From Alitta virens (Eukaryota; Annelida; Polychaeta; Phyllodocida; Nereididae): a stretch of 64,000 nucleotides of DNA. Position numbers and translations under genes: made by a program. Under the pieces are notes generated by a model. The model worked only from the letters and a program-made list of their open reading frames with translations. It did not search any database and was not told where the DNA came from. Where the stretch lies: contig OW028580.1 of NCBI GenBank assembly GCA_932294295.1, forward strand, positions 30,450,136-30,514,135, read 5' to 3'. This document shows positions 46,321 through 58,331 of the stretch, piece by piece. How positions within the stretch are numbered: the first letter of the stretch is position 1; each line of letters starts with the position of its first letter.

Positions 46321-46851
46321 GAGCTGTGAGTCTCTGACATGGCTAGGCCAGTGGTTTTTGCCGTAGGAGATCGATTAAAGCATATAGGTAATATTATTTG
46401 CCATTTCTGACCACTTTATCAATGCAATTTTGATGGAAGTATTTCCTGAAATGTCGTTGTCAACTGCATATGTTTTTAGCATTGTTGTAACTTTCATTAT
46501 GAGAAATGGTGCAAATGTGATACCAGACAATTTCATGTTGGATGCATCACAGCCCTGTGAATCAGAGTCAGAATATTTGTAGGAATGGTGACACAAACTT
46601 TTGCACATCTTTAGATTGGATTAAGATCAATAACTTCAAAACTGTCTGGCTGCACTCAGGACAGTTGGAGACCATCTCCTGACACCAAATTGGAACTGAC
46701 ACAAACTGTACAACTATAAACCCGACCACTTCCTGGCTAACATCCGTTTGATAAAAGTGAGAATAACTTTACAGCTGGCAACTTGCATTCAGGACAGTGA
46801 GAACCCAGATTGGATTCCCTGTGGCATTATCATCTCATGAACATAAAATAT

Positions 46852-46933
46852 CACAGTTGACAGGGTTCGAACCTGTGCGGGCAATGCCCATTGGATTTCA
46901 AGTCCAACGCCTTAACCACTCGGCCACAACTGC
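46852..46933 (-). tRNA. tRNA-Ser-TGA: tRNA-Ser(UGA), inverted copy 1, 1-72 wobble
   Basis: Minus strand. The acceptor 3' strand is CAACTGT, leaving a terminal G-U; otherwise reference. Confidence 0.93.
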
Positions 46934-47478
46934 AGCTGTATGCAGACATATGTGACTGTCATTCCGGGCACACCCTACTAGTCATTTAGAAGCATGCAAA
47001 ATCAAATTTTCGCCAATTACTTTTCCATTTCATGTCAATCATCTCGTCTCTCACCTCATTGGTGGCCCCTCAATAATCGCTAGCTCTGATCTCCATAATA
47101 ATTGCAACTTCCTGTATCAACTGTATCATCTCACCACATGTATGTATTCCTTTTGCTTGTATATACTTATGATCTTAATCCAATCTAAAGATGTGCAAAA
47201 GTTTGTGTCACCATTCCTACAAATATTCTGACTCTGATTCACAGGGCTGTGATGCATCCAACATGAAATTGTCTGGTATCGCATTTGCACCATTTCTCAT
47301 AATGAAAGTTACAACAATGCTAAAAACATATGCAGTTGACAATGACATTTCAGGAAATACTTCCATCAAAATTGCATTGATTAAGTGGTCAGAAATGGCA
47401 AATAATATTACCTATATGCTTTAATCGATCTCCTACGGCAAAAACCACTGGCCTAGCCATGTCAGAGACTCACAGCTC

Positions 47479-47550
47479 TGCCGTGACCAGGATTCGAACC
47501 TGGGTTGTCTCGGCCACAACGAGAAGTACTAACCACTATACGATCACGGC
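47479..47550 (-). tRNA. tRNA-His-GTG: tRNA-His(GUG), inverted copy 1
   Basis: Minus strand; sequence as reference. Confidence 0.97.
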
Positions 47551-47884
47551 TAACTGGCCAGCTGCTTCTAGAAAGGTTTACATTCAGACTTATCCCTCAT
47601 ATATTATTCAATGCAACTGACAACTATAAACTGGACCTCTTCTCAATTCAATGAAAGTGAGAATAACTTCAAAACTGTCTGGCTGCACTCAGGACAGTTG
47701 GAGACCATCTCCTGACACCAAATTGGAACTGACACAAACTGTACAACTATAAATCCGACCACTTCCTGGGTAACATCCGTTTGATAAAAGTGAGAATAAC
47801 TTTACAGCTGGCAACTTGCATTCAGGACAGTGAGAACCCAGATTGGATTCCCTGTGGCATTATCATCTCATGAACATAAAATAT

Positions 47885-47966
47885 CGCAGTTGACAGGGTT
47901 CGAACCTGTGCGGGCAATGCCCATTGGATTTCAAGTCCAACGCCTTAACCACTCGGCCACAACTGC
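47885..47966 (-). tRNA. tRNA-Ser-TGA: tRNA-Ser(UGA), inverted copy 2
   Basis: Minus strand; as reference. Confidence 0.97.
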
Positions 47967-48511
47967 AGCTGTATGCAGACATATGTGACTGTCATTCCGG
48001 GCACACCCTACTAGTCATTTAGAAGCATGCAAAATCAAATTTTCGCCAATTACTTTTCCATTTCATGTCAATCATCTCATCTCTCACCTCATTGGTGGCC
48101 CCTCAATAATCGCTAGCTCTGATCTCCATAATAATTGCAACTTCCTGTATCAACTGTATCATCTCACCACATGTATGTATTCCTTTTGCTTGTATATACT
48201 TATGATCTTAATCCAATCTAAAGATGTGCAAAAGTTTGTGTCACCATTCCTACAAATATTCTGACTCTGATTCACAGGGCTGTGATGCATCCAACATGAA
48301 ATTGTCTGGTATCACATTTGCACCATTTCTCATAATGAAAGTTACAACAATGCTAAAAACATATGCAGTTGACAACGACATTTCAGGAAATACTTCCATC
48401 AAAATTGCATTGATAAAGTGGTCAGAAATGGCAAATAATATTACCTATATGCTTTAATCGATCTCCTACGGCAAAAACCACTGGCCTAGCCATGTCAGAG
48501 ACTCATAGCTC

Positions 48512-48583
48512 TGCCGTGACCAGGATTCGAACCTGGGTTGTCTCGGCCACAACGAGAAGTACTAACCACTATACGATCACGGC
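48512..48583 (-). tRNA. tRNA-His-GTG: tRNA-His(GUG), inverted copy 2
   Basis: Minus strand; as reference. Confidence 0.97.
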
Positions 48584-48917
48584 TAACTGGCCAGCTGCTT
48601 CTAGAAAGGTTTACATTCAGACTTATCCCTCATATATTATTCAATGCAACTGACAACTATAAACCGGACCTCTTCTCAATTCAATGAAAGTGAGAATAAC
48701 TTCAAAACTGTCTGGCTGCACTCAGGACAGTTGGAGACCATCTCCTGACACCAAATTGGAACTGACACAAACTGTACAACTATAAATCCGACCACTTCCT
48801 GGTTAACATCCGTTTGATAAAAGTGAGAATAACTTTACAGCTGGCAACTTGCATTCAGGACAGTGAGAACCCAGATTGGATTCCCTGTGGCATTATCATC
48901 TCATGAACATAAAATAT

Positions 48918-48999
48918 CGCAGTTGACAGGGTTCGAACCTGTGCGGGCAATGCCCATTGGATTTCAAGTCCAACGCCTTAACCACTCGGCCACAACTGC
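48918..48999 (-). tRNA. tRNA-Ser-TGA: tRNA-Ser(UGA), inverted copy 3
   Basis: Minus strand; as reference. It faces away from the plus-strand His gene at 49301 across the right junction. Confidence 0.97.
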
Positions 49000-49300
49000 A
49001 GCTGTATGCAGACATATGTGACTGTCATTCCGGGCACACCCTACTAGTCATTTAGAAGCATGCAAAATCAAATTTTCGCCAATTACTTTTCCATTTCATG
49101 TCAATCATCTCATCTCTCACCTCATTGGTGGCCCCTCAATAATCGCTAGCTCTGATCTCCATAATAATTGCAACTTCCTGTATCAACTGTATCATCTCAC
49201 CACATGTATGTATTCCTTTTGCTTGTATATACTTAATAATTGAATAATATATGAGGGATAAGTCTGAATGTAAACCTTTATAGAAGCTGCTGGCCAGTTA

Positions 49301-49372
49301 GCCGTGATCGTATAGCGGTTAGTACTTCTCGTTGTGGCCGAGACAACCCAGGTTCGAATCCTGGTCACGGCA
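49301..49372 (+). tRNA. tRNA-His-GTG: tRNA-His(GUG), unit 44, unpaired after inversion
   Basis: TAGCGG haplotype; its own Ser partner was lost at the junction. Confidence 0.95.
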
Positions 49373-49594
49373 GAGCTGTGAGTCTCTGACATGGCTAGGC
49401 CAGTGGTTTTTGCCGTAGGAGATCGATTAAAGCATATAGGTAATATTATTTGCCATTTCTGGCCACCAATGAGGTGAGAGACGAGATGATTGACATGAAA
49501 TGGAAAAGTAATTGGCGAAAATTTGATTTTGCATGCTTCTAAATGACTAGTAGGGTGTGCCCGGAATGACAGTCACATATGTCTGCATACAGCT

Positions 49595-49676
49595 GCAGTT
49601 GTGGCCGAGTGGTTAAGGCGTTGGACTTGAAATCCAATGGGCATTGCCCGCACAGGTTCGAACCCTGTCAACTGCG
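49595..49676 (+). tRNA. tRNA-Ser-TGA: tRNA-Ser(UGA), unit 45
   Basis: As reference; only 294 bp after the previous His start because of the 323-bp deletion. Confidence 0.97.
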
Positions 49677-50010
49677 ATATTTTATGTTCATGAGATGATA
49701 ATGCCACAGGGAATCCAATCTGGGTTCTCACTGTCCTGAATGCAAGTTGCCAGCTGTAAAGTTATTCTCACCTTTATCAAACGGATGTTAACCAGGAAGT
49801 GGTCGGGTTTATAGTTGTACAGTTTGTGTCAGTTCCAATTTGGTGTCAGGAGATGGTCTCCAACTGTCCTGAGTGCAGCCAGACACTTTTGAATTTATTC
49901 TCACTTTCATTGAATTGAGAAGAGGTCCGGTTTATAGTTGTCAGTTGCATTGAATAATATATGAGGGATAAGTCTGAATGTAAACCTTTCTAGAAGCAGC
50001 TGGCCAGTTA

Positions 50011-50082
50011 GCCGTGATCGTATAGTGGTTAGTACTTCTCGTTGTGGCCGAGACAACCCAGGTTCGAATCCTGGTCACGGCA
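50011..50082 (+). tRNA. tRNA-His-GTG: tRNA-His(GUG), unit 45
   Basis: As reference. Spacer 2 then lacks 15 bp (about 50246). Confidence 0.97.
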
Positions 50083-50612
50083 GAGCTGTGAGTCTCTGAC
50101 ATGGCTAGACCAGTGGTTTTTGCCGTAGGAGATCGATTAAAGCATATAGGTAATATTATTTGCCATTTCTGACCAATTTATCAATGCAATTTTGATGGAA
50201 GTATTTCCTGAAATGTCGTTGTCAACTGCATATGTTTTTAGCATTATGAGAAATGGTGCAAATGTGATACCAGATAATTTCACGTTGGATGCATCACAGC
50301 CCTGTGAATCAGAGTCAGAATATTTGTAGGAATGGTGACACACACTTTTGCACATCTTTAGATTGGATTAAGATCATAAGTATATACAAGCAAAAGGAAT
50401 ACATACATGTGGTAAGATGATACAGTTGATACAGGAAGTTGCAATTATTATGGAGATCAGCGCTAGCGATTATTGAGGGGCCACCAATGAGGTGGGAGAT
50501 GAGATGATTGACATGAAATGGAAAAGTAATTGGCGAAAATTTGATTTTGTATGCTTCTAAATGACTAGTAGGGTGTGCCCGGAATGACAGTCACATATGT
50601 CTGCATACAGCT

Positions 50613-50694
50613 GCAGTTGTGGCCGAGTGGTTAAGGCGTTGGACTTGAAATCCAATGGGCATTGCCCGCACAGGTTCGAACCCTGTCAACTGCG
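50613..50694 (+). tRNA. tRNA-Ser-TGA: tRNA-Ser(UGA), unit 46
   Basis: As reference. The leader variants (CAGCGCTAGCG, GTGGGAGATG, TTTGTATGC) recur at the right edge of the window. Confidence 0.97.
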
Positions 50695-51028
50695 ATATTT
50701 TATGTTCATGAGATGATAATGCCACAGGGAATCCAATCTGGGTTCTCACTGTCCTGAATGCAAGTTGCCAGCTGTAAAGTTATTCTCACTTTTATCAAAC
50801 GGATGTTAGCCAGGAAGTGGTCGGGTTTATGGTTGTACAGTTTGTGTCAGTTCCAATTTGGTGTCAGGAGATGGTCTCCAACTGTCCTGAGTGCAGCCAG
50901 ACAGTTTTGAAGTTATTCTCACTTTCATTGAATTGAGAAGAGGTCCGGTTTATAGTTGTCAGTTGCATTGAATAATATATGAGGGATAAGTCTGAATGTA
51001 AACCTTTATAGAAGCTGCTGGCCAGTTA

Positions 51029-51100
51029 GCCGTGATCGTATAGCGGTTAGTACTTCTCGTTGTGGCCGAGACAACCCAGGTTCGAATCCTGGTCACGGCA
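51029..51100 (+). tRNA. tRNA-His-GTG: tRNA-His(GUG), unit 46, D-loop C variant
   Basis: TAGCGG D loop. Confidence 0.95.
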
Positions 51101-51645
51101 GAGCTGTGAGTCTCTGACATGGCTAGGCCAGTGGTTTTTGCCGTAGGAGATCGATTAAAGCATATAGGTAATATTATTTGCCATTTCTGACCACTTTATC
51201 AATGCAATTTTGATGGAAGTATTTCCTGAAATGTCGTTGTCAACTGCATATGTTTTTAGCATTGTTGTAACTTTCATTATGAGAAATGGTGCAAATGCGA
51301 TACCAGACAATTTCATGTTGGATGCATCACAGCCCTGTGAATCAGAGTCAGAATATTTGTAGGAATGGTGACACAAACTTTTGCACATCTTTAGATTGGA
51401 TTAAGATCATAAGTATATACAAGCAAAAGGAATACATACATGTGGTGAGATGATACAGTTGATACAGGAAGTTGCAATTATTATGGAGATCAGAGCTAGC
51501 GATTATTGAGGGGCCACCAATGAGGTGAGAGACGAGATGATTGACATGAAATGGAAAAGTAATTGGCGAAAATTTGATTTTGCATGCTTCTAAATGACTA
51601 GTAGGGTGTGCCCGGAATGACAGTCACATATGTCTGCATACAGCT

Positions 51646-51727
51646 GCAGTTGTGGCCGAGTGGTTAAGGCGTTGGACTTGAAATCCAATGGGCATTGCCC
51701 GCACAGGTTCGAACCCTGTCAACTGCG
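51646..51727 (+). tRNA. tRNA-Ser-TGA: tRNA-Ser(UGA), unit 47
   Basis: As reference; TGA here against CGA at 28298 marks the left limit of the 23,348-bp duplication. Confidence 0.97.
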
Positions 51728-52061
51728 ATATTTTATGTTCATGAGATGATAATGCCACAGGGAATCCAATCTGGGTTCTCACTGTCCTGAATGCAAGTTG
51801 CCAGCTGTAAAGTTATTCTCACTTTTATCAAACGGATGTTAACCAGGAAGTGGTCGGGTTTATAGTTGTACAGTTTGTGTCAGTTCCAATTTGGTGTCAG
51901 GAGATGGTCTCCAACTGTCCTGAGTGCAGCCAGACAGTTTTGAAGTTATTCTCACTTTCACTGAATTGAGAAGAGGTCGGGTTTATAGTTGTCAGTTGCA
52001 TTGAATAATATATGAGGGATAAGTCTGAATGTAAACATTTCTAGAAGCAGCTGGCCAGTTA

Positions 52062-52133
52062 GCCGTGATCGTATAGTGGTTAGTACTTCTCGTTGTGGCC
52101 GAGACAACCCAGGTTCGAATCCTGGTCACGGCA
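52062..52133 (+). tRNA. tRNA-His-GTG: tRNA-His(GUG), unit 47
   Basis: Gene as reference with the GATCT trailer marker of 28714. Confidence 0.97.
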
Positions 52134-52678
52134 GATCTGTGAGTCTCTGACATGGCTAGGCCAGTGGTTTTTGCCGTAGGAGATCGATTAAAACATATAG
52201 GTAATATTATTTGCCATTTCTGACCACTTTATCAATGCAATTTTGATGGAAGTATTTCCTGAAATGTCGTTGTCAACTGCATATGTTTTTAGCATTGTTG
52301 TAACTTTCATTATGAGAAATGGTGCAAATGTGATACCAGACAATTTCATGTTGGATGCATCACAGCCCTGTGAATCAGAGTCAGAATATTTGTAGGAATG
52401 GTGACACAAACTTTTGCACATCTTTAGATTGGATTAAGATCATAAGTATATATAAGCAAAAGGAATACATACATGTGATGAGATGATACAGTTGATACAG
52501 GAAGTTGCAATTATTATGGAGATCAGAGCTAGCGATTATTGAGGGGCCACCATTGAGGTGAGAGATGAGATGATTGACATGAAATGGAAAAGTAATTGGC
52601 GAAAATTTGATTTTGCATGCTTCTAAATGACTAGTAGGGTGTGCCCGGAATGACAGTCACATATGTCTGCATACAGCT

Positions 52679-52760
52679 GCAGTTGTGGCCGAGTGGTTAA
52701 GGCGTTGGACTCGAAATCCAATGGGCATTGCCCGCACAGGTTCGAACCCTGTCAACTGCG
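52679..52760 (+). tRNA. tRNA-Ser-CGA: tRNA-Ser(CGA), unit 48
   Basis: CTCGAAA loop; duplicate of 29331. Confidence 0.96.
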
Positions 52761-53094
52761 ATATTTTATGTTCATGAGATGATAATGCCACAGGGAATCC
52801 AATCTGGGTTCTCACTGTCCTGAATGCAAGTTGCCAGCTGTAAAGTTATTCTCACTTTTATCAAACGGATGTTAACCAGGAAGTGGTCGGGTTTATAGTT
52901 GTAAAGTTTGTGTCAGTTCCAATTTGGTGTCAGGAGATGGTGTCCAACTGTCCTGAGTGCAGCCAGACAGTTTTGAAGTTATTCTCACTTTCATTGAATT
53001 GAGAAGAGGTCCGGTTTATAGTTGTCAGTTGCATTGAATAATATATGAGGGATAAGTCTGAATGTAAACCTTTCTAAAAGCAGCTGGCCAGTTA

Positions 53095-53166
53095 GCCGTG
53101 ATCGTATAGTGGTTAGTACTTCTCGTTGTGGCCGAGACAACCCAGGTTCGAATCCTGGTCACGGCA
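53095..53166 (+). tRNA. tRNA-His-GTG: tRNA-His(GUG), unit 48
   Basis: As reference. Confidence 0.97.
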
Positions 53167-53711
53167 GAGCTGTGAGTCTCTGACATGGCTAGGCCAGTGG
53201 TTTTTGCCGTAGGAGATCGATTAAAGCATATAGGTAATATTATTTGCCATTTCTGACAACTTTATCAATGCAATTTTGATGGAAATATTTCCTGAAATGT
53301 CGTTGTCAACTGCATATGTTTTTAGCATTGTTGTAACTTTCATTATGAGAAATGGTGCAAATGTGATACCAGACAATTTCATGTTGGATGCATCACAGCC
53401 CTGTGAATCAGAGTCAGAATATTTGTGGGAATGGTGACACAAACTTTAGCACATCTTTAGATTGGATTAAGATCATAAGTATATACAAGCAAAAGGAATA
53501 CATACATGTGGTGAGATGATACAGTTGATACAGGAAGTTGCAATTATTATGGAGATCAGAGCTAGCGATTATTGAGGGGCCACCAATGAGGTGAGAGATG
53601 AGATGATTGACATGAAATGGAAAAGTAATTGGCGAAAATTTGATTTTGCATGCTTCTAAATGACTAGTAGGGTGTGCCCGGAATGACAGTCACATATGTC
53701 TGCATACAGCT

Positions 53712-53793
53712 GCAGTTGTGGCCGAGTGGTTAAGGCGTTGGACTCGAAATCCAATGGGCATTGCCCGCACAGGTTCGAACCCTGTCAACTGCG
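53712..53793 (+). tRNA. tRNA-Ser-CGA: tRNA-Ser(CGA), unit 49
   Basis: CTCGAAA loop; duplicate of 30364. Confidence 0.96.
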
Positions 53794-54127
53794 ATATTTT
53801 ATGTTCATGAGATGATAATGCCACAGGGAATCCAATCTGGGTTCTCACTGTCCTGAATGCAAGTTGCCAGCTGTAAAGTTATTCTCACTTTTATCAAACG
53901 GATGTTAACCAGGAAGTGGTCGGGTTTATAGTTGTACAGTTTGTGTCAGTTCCAATTTGGTGTCAGGAGATGGTCTCCAACTGTCCTGAGTGCAGCCAGA
54001 CAGTTTTGAAGTTATTCTCACTTACATTGAATTGAGAAGAGGTCCGGTTTATAAGTGTCAGTTGCATTGAATAATATATGAGGGATAAGTCTGAATGTAA
54101 ACCTTTCTAGAAGAAGCTGGCCAGTTA

Positions 54128-54199
54128 GCCGTGATCATATAGTGGTTAGTACTTCTCGTTGTTGCCGAGACAACCCAGGTTCGAATCCTGGTCACGGCA
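54128..54199 (+). tRNA. His-type tRNA with GTT anticodon, unit 49
   Basis: Loop TTGTTGC, G10 to A; duplicate of 30780. Confidence 0.9.
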
Positions 54200-54744
54200 G
54201 AGCTGTGAGTCTCTGACATGGCTAGGCCAGTGGTTTTTGCCGTAGGAGATCGATTAAAGCATATAGGTAATCTTATTTGCCATTTCTGACCACTTTATCA
54301 ATGCAAGTCTGATGGAAGTATTTCCTGAAATGTCGTTGTCAACTGCATATGTTTTTAGCATTGTTGTAACTTTCATTATGAGAAATGGTGCAAATGTGAT
54401 ACCAGACAATTTCATGTTGGATGCATCACAGCCCTCTGAATCTGAGTCAGAATATTTGTAGGAATGGTGACACAAACTTTTGCACATCTTTAGATTGGAT
54501 TAAGATCATAAGTATATACATGCAAAAGGAATACATACATGTGGTGAGATGATACAGTTGATACAGGAAGTTGCAATTATTATGGAGATCAGAGCTAGCG
54601 ATTATTGAGGGGCCACCAATGAGGTGAGAGATGAGATGATTGACATGAAATGGAAAAGTAATTGGCGAAAATTTGATTTTGCATGCTTCTAAATGACTAG
54701 TAGGGTGTGCCCGGAATGACAGTCACATATGTCTGCATACAGCT

Positions 54745-54826
54745 GCAGTTGTGGCCGAGTGGTTAAGGCGTTGGACTCGAAATCCAATGGGCATTGCCCG
54801 CACAGGTTCGAACCCTGTCAACTGCG
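54745..54826 (+). tRNA. tRNA-Ser-CGA: tRNA-Ser(CGA), unit 50
   Basis: CTCGAAA loop; part of the extra unit absent from block copy 1. Confidence 0.96.
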
Positions 54827-55160
54827 ATATTTTATGTTCATGAGATGATAATGCCACAGGGAATCCAATCTGGGTTCTCACTGTCCTGAATGCAAGTTGC
54901 CAGCTGTAAAGTTATTCTCACTTTTATCAAACGGATGTTAACCAGGAAGTGGTCGGGTTTATAGTTGTACAGTTTGTGTCAGTTCCAATTTGGTGTCAGG
55001 AGATGGTCTCCAACTGTCCTGAGTGCAGCCAGACAGTTTTGAAGTTATTCTCACTTACATTGAATTGAGAAGAGGTCCGGTTTATAAGTGTCAGTTGCAT
55101 TGAATAATATATGAGGGATAAGTCTGAATGTAAACCTTTCTAGAAGAAGCTGGCCAGTTA

Positions 55161-55232
55161 GCCGTGATCATATAGTGGTTAGTACTTCTCGTTGTTGCCG
55201 AGACAACCCAGGTTCGAATCCTGGTCACGGCA
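55161..55232 (+). tRNA. His-type tRNA with GTT anticodon, unit 50
   Basis: Loop TTGTTGC, G10 to A; local re-duplication of 54128. Confidence 0.9.
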
Positions 55233-55777
55233 GAGCTGTGAGTCTCTGACATGGCTAGGCCAGTGGTTTTTGCCGTAGGAGATCGATTAAAGCATATAGG
55301 TAATATTATTTGCCATTTCTGACCACTTTATCAATGCAAGTCTGATGGAAGTATTTCCTGAAATGTCGTTGTCAACTGCATATGTTTTTAGCATTGTTGT
55401 AACTTTCATTATGAGAAATGGTGCAAATGTGATACCAGACAATTTCATGTTGGATGCATCACAGCCCTGTGAATCTGAGTCAGAATATTTGTAGGAATGG
55501 TGACACAAACTTTTGCACATCTTTAGATTGGATTAAGATCATAAGTATATACATGCAAAAGGAATACATACATGTGGTGAGATGATACAGTTGATACAGG
55601 AAGTTGCAATTATTATGGAGATCAGAGCTAGCGATTATTGAGGGGCCACCAATGAGGTGAGAGATGAGATGATTGACATGAAATGGAAAAGTAATTGGCG
55701 AAAATTTGATTTTGCATGATTCTAAATGACTAGTAGGGTGTGCCCGGAATGACAGTCACATATGTCTGCATACAGCT

Positions 55778-55859
55778 GCAGTTGTGGCCGAGTGGTTAAG
55801 GCGTTGGACTTGAAATCCAATGGGCATTGCCCGCACCGGTTCGAACCCTGTCAGCTGCG
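55778..55859 (+). tRNA. tRNA-Ser-TGA: tRNA-Ser(UGA), unit 51, T-stem mismatch and lost stop
   Basis: T-stem ACCGG against CCTGT (one mismatch), acceptor CAGCTGC. Downstream TATTTTATG has become TAATTTATG, leaving only T3. Confidence 0.88.
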
Positions 55860-55862
55860 ATA

Positions 55863-55866
55863 ATTT
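55863..55866 (+). terminator. broken Pol III stop (ATTT)
   Basis: The T4 of the other serine genes is ATTT here. The next T4 is about 90 nt downstream in CACTTTTATC, predicting a long 3' trailer. Confidence 0.8.
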
Positions 55867-56193
55867 ATGTTCATGAAATGATAATGCCACAGGGAATCCA
55901 ATCTGGGTTCTCACTGTCCTGAATGCAAATTGCCAGCTGTAAAGTTATTCTCACTTTTATCAAACGGATGTTAACCAGGAAGTGGTCGGGTTTATAGTTG
56001 TAAAGTTTGTGTCAGTTCCAATTTGGCGTCAGGAGATGGTCTCCAACTGTCCTGAGTGCAGCCAGACAGTTTTGAAGTTATTCTCACTTTCATTGAATTG
56101 AGAAGAGGTCCGGTTTATAGTTGTTAGTTGCATTGAATAATATATGAGGGATAAGTCTGAATGTAAACCTTTCTAGAAGCAGCTGGCCAGTTA

Positions 56194-56265
56194 GCCGTGA
56201 TCGTATAGTGGTTAGTACTTCTCGTTGTTGCCGAGACAACCCAGGTTCGAATCCTGGTCACGGCA
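56194..56265 (+). tRNA. His-type tRNA with GTT anticodon, unit 51
   Basis: Loop TTGTTGC, G10 kept, T-stem intact: the cleanest GTT copy, differing from the reference histidine gene at a single base. Confidence 0.92.
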
Positions 56266-56810
56266 GAGCTGTGAGTCTCTGACATGGCTAGGCCAGTGGT
56301 TTTTGCCGTAGGAGATCGATTAAAGCATATAGGTAATATTATTTGCCATTTCTGACCACTTTATCAATGCAAGTTTGATGGAAGTATTTCCTGAAATGTC
56401 ATTGTCAACTGCATATGTTTTTAGCATTGTTGTAACTTTCATTATGAGAAATGGTGCAAATGTGATACCAGACAATTTCATGTTGGATGCATCACAGCCC
56501 TGTGAATCAGAGTCAGAATATTTGTAGGAATGGTGACACAAACTTTTGCACATCTTTAGATTGGATTAAGATCATAAGTATATACAAGCAAAAGGAATAC
56601 ATACATGTGGTGAGATGATACAGTTGATACAGGAAGTTGCAATTATTATGGAGATCAGAGCTAGCGATTATTGAGGGGCCACCAATGAGGTGAGAGATGA
56701 GATGATTGACATGAAATGGAAAAGTAATTGGCGAAAATTTGATTTTGCATGCTTCTAAATGACTAGTAGGGTGTGCCCGGAATGACAGTCACATATGTCT
56801 GCATACAGCT

Positions 56811-56892
56811 GCAGTTGTGGCCGAGTGGTTAAGGCGTTGGACTTGAAATCCAAATGGCACTGCCCGCACAGGTTCGAACCCTGTCAACTGCG
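56811..56892 (+). tRNA. tRNA-Ser-TGA: tRNA-Ser(UGA), unit 52, variable-arm variant
   Basis: ATGGC variable arm. Confidence 0.93.
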
Positions 56893-57226
56893 ATATTTTA
56901 TGTTCATGAGATGATAATGCCACAGGGAATCCAATCTGGTCTCTCATTGTCCTGAATGCAAGTTGCCAGCTGTAAAGTTATTTTCACTTTTATCAAAAGG
57001 ATGTTAACCAGGAAGTGGTCGGGTTTATAGTTGTAAAGTTTGTGTCAGTTCCAATTTGGCGTCAGGAGATGGTCTCCAACTGTCCTGAGTGCAGCCAGAC
57101 AGTTTTGAAGTTATTCTCACTTTCATTGAATTGAGAAGAGGTCCGGTTTATAGTTGTCAGTTGCATTGAATAATATATGAGGGATAAGTCTGAATGTAAA
57201 CCTTTCTAGAAGCAGCTGGCCAGTTA

Positions 57227-57298
57227 GCCGTGATCGTATAGTGGTTAGTACTTCTCGTTGTGGCCGAGACAACCCAGGTTCGAATCCTGGTCACGGCA
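57227..57298 (+). tRNA. tRNA-His-GTG: tRNA-His(GUG), unit 52
   Basis: As reference. Confidence 0.97.
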
Positions 57299-57843
57299 GA
57301 GCTGTGAGTCTCTGACATGGCTAGGCCAGTGGTTTTTGCCGTAGGAGATCGATTAAAGCATATAGGTAATATTATTTGACATTTCTGACCACTTTATCAA
57401 TGCAAGTTTGATGGAAGTATTTCCTGAAATGTCATTGTCAACTGCATATGTTTTTAGCATTGTTGTAACTTTCATTATGAGAAATGGTGCAAATGTGATA
57501 CCAGACAATTTCATGTTGGATGCATCACAGCCCTGTGAATCAGAGTCAGAATATTTGTAGGAATGGTGACACAAACTTTTGCACATCTTTAGATTGGATT
57601 AAGATCATAAGTATATACAAGCAAAAGGAATACATACATGTGGTGAGATGATACAGTTGATACAGGAAGTTGCAATTATTATGGAGATCAGAGCTAGCGA
57701 TTATTGAGGGGCCACCAATGAGGTGAGAGATGAGATGATTGACATGAAATGGAAAAGTAATTGGCGAAAATTTGATTTTGCATGCTTCTAAATGACTAGT
57801 AGGGTGTGCCCGGAATGACAGTCACATATGTCTGCATACAGCT

Positions 57844-57925
57844 GCAGTTGTGGCCGAGTGGTTAAGGCGTTGGACTTGAAATCCAAATGGCACTGCCCGC
57901 ACAGGTTCGAACCCTGTCAACTGCG
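57844..57925 (+). tRNA. tRNA-Ser-TGA: tRNA-Ser(UGA), unit 53, variable-arm variant
   Basis: ATGGC variable arm. Confidence 0.93.
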
Positions 57926-58259
57926 ATATTTTATGTTCATGAGATGATAATGCCACAGGGAATCCAATCTGGTCTCTCATTGTCCTGAATGCAAGTTGCC
58001 AGCTGTAAAGTTATTTTCACTTTTATCAAAAGGATGTTAACCAGGAAGTGGTCGGGTTTATAGTTGTACAGTTTGTGTCAGTTCCAATTTGGTGTCAGGA
58101 GATGGTCTCCAACTGTCCTGAGTGCAGCCAGACAGTTTTGAAGTTATTCTCACTTACATTGAATTGAGAAGAGGTCCGGTTTATAGTTGTCAGTTGCATT
58201 GAATAATATATGAGGGATAAGTCTGAATGTAAACCTTTCTAGAAGCAGCTGGCCAGTTA

Positions 58260-58331
58260 GCCGTGATCGTATAGTGGTTAGTACTTCTCGTTGTGGCCGA
58301 GACAACCCAGGTTCGAATCCTGGTCACGGCA
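58260..58331 (+). tRNA. tRNA-His-GTG: tRNA-His(GUG), unit 53
   Basis: As reference. Confidence 0.97.

Larger units (their letters stand above)
2483..46629 (+). repeat. tandem tRNA-Ser/tRNA-His array, plus-orientation block 1
   Basis: Forty-three head-to-tail units, mostly 1033 bp. Exceptions are 1039 bp (first step), 905 bp (three units with a 128-bp deletion), 1012 bp (four units with a 21-bp deletion) and 1031 or 1013 bp (small deletions). Each unit carries one Ser and one His tRNA gene. The block starts with a truncated unit: 2483-2507 matches the Ser-His spacer and is fused through a shared GT to the His-Ser spacer at 2508. It ends where the sequence flips at 46629/46630. Confidence 0.97.
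46630..49235 (-). repeat. inverted array segment
   Basis: 2.6 kb of the same array read on the minus strand, about two and a half units. The left junction joins AAGATCA (plus) to ATAACTTC (minus) with at most 1-2 nt overlap. The right junction leaves minus-strand sequence at ACTTA and enters plus-strand spacer 1 at TTGAATAAT after the filler ATAA (49236-49239). Private markers CGGATGTTAGCC, GAGAGACGAG and AAATGCGATACC (read on the minus strand) occur also at 50.8-51.5 kb, so the source was neighbouring units. Confidence 0.95.

Noticed and set aside
46630..49235. Inverted segment as a transposon insertion
   Set aside because: It is array sequence itself, with no terminal inverted repeats or target-site duplication at the junctions.
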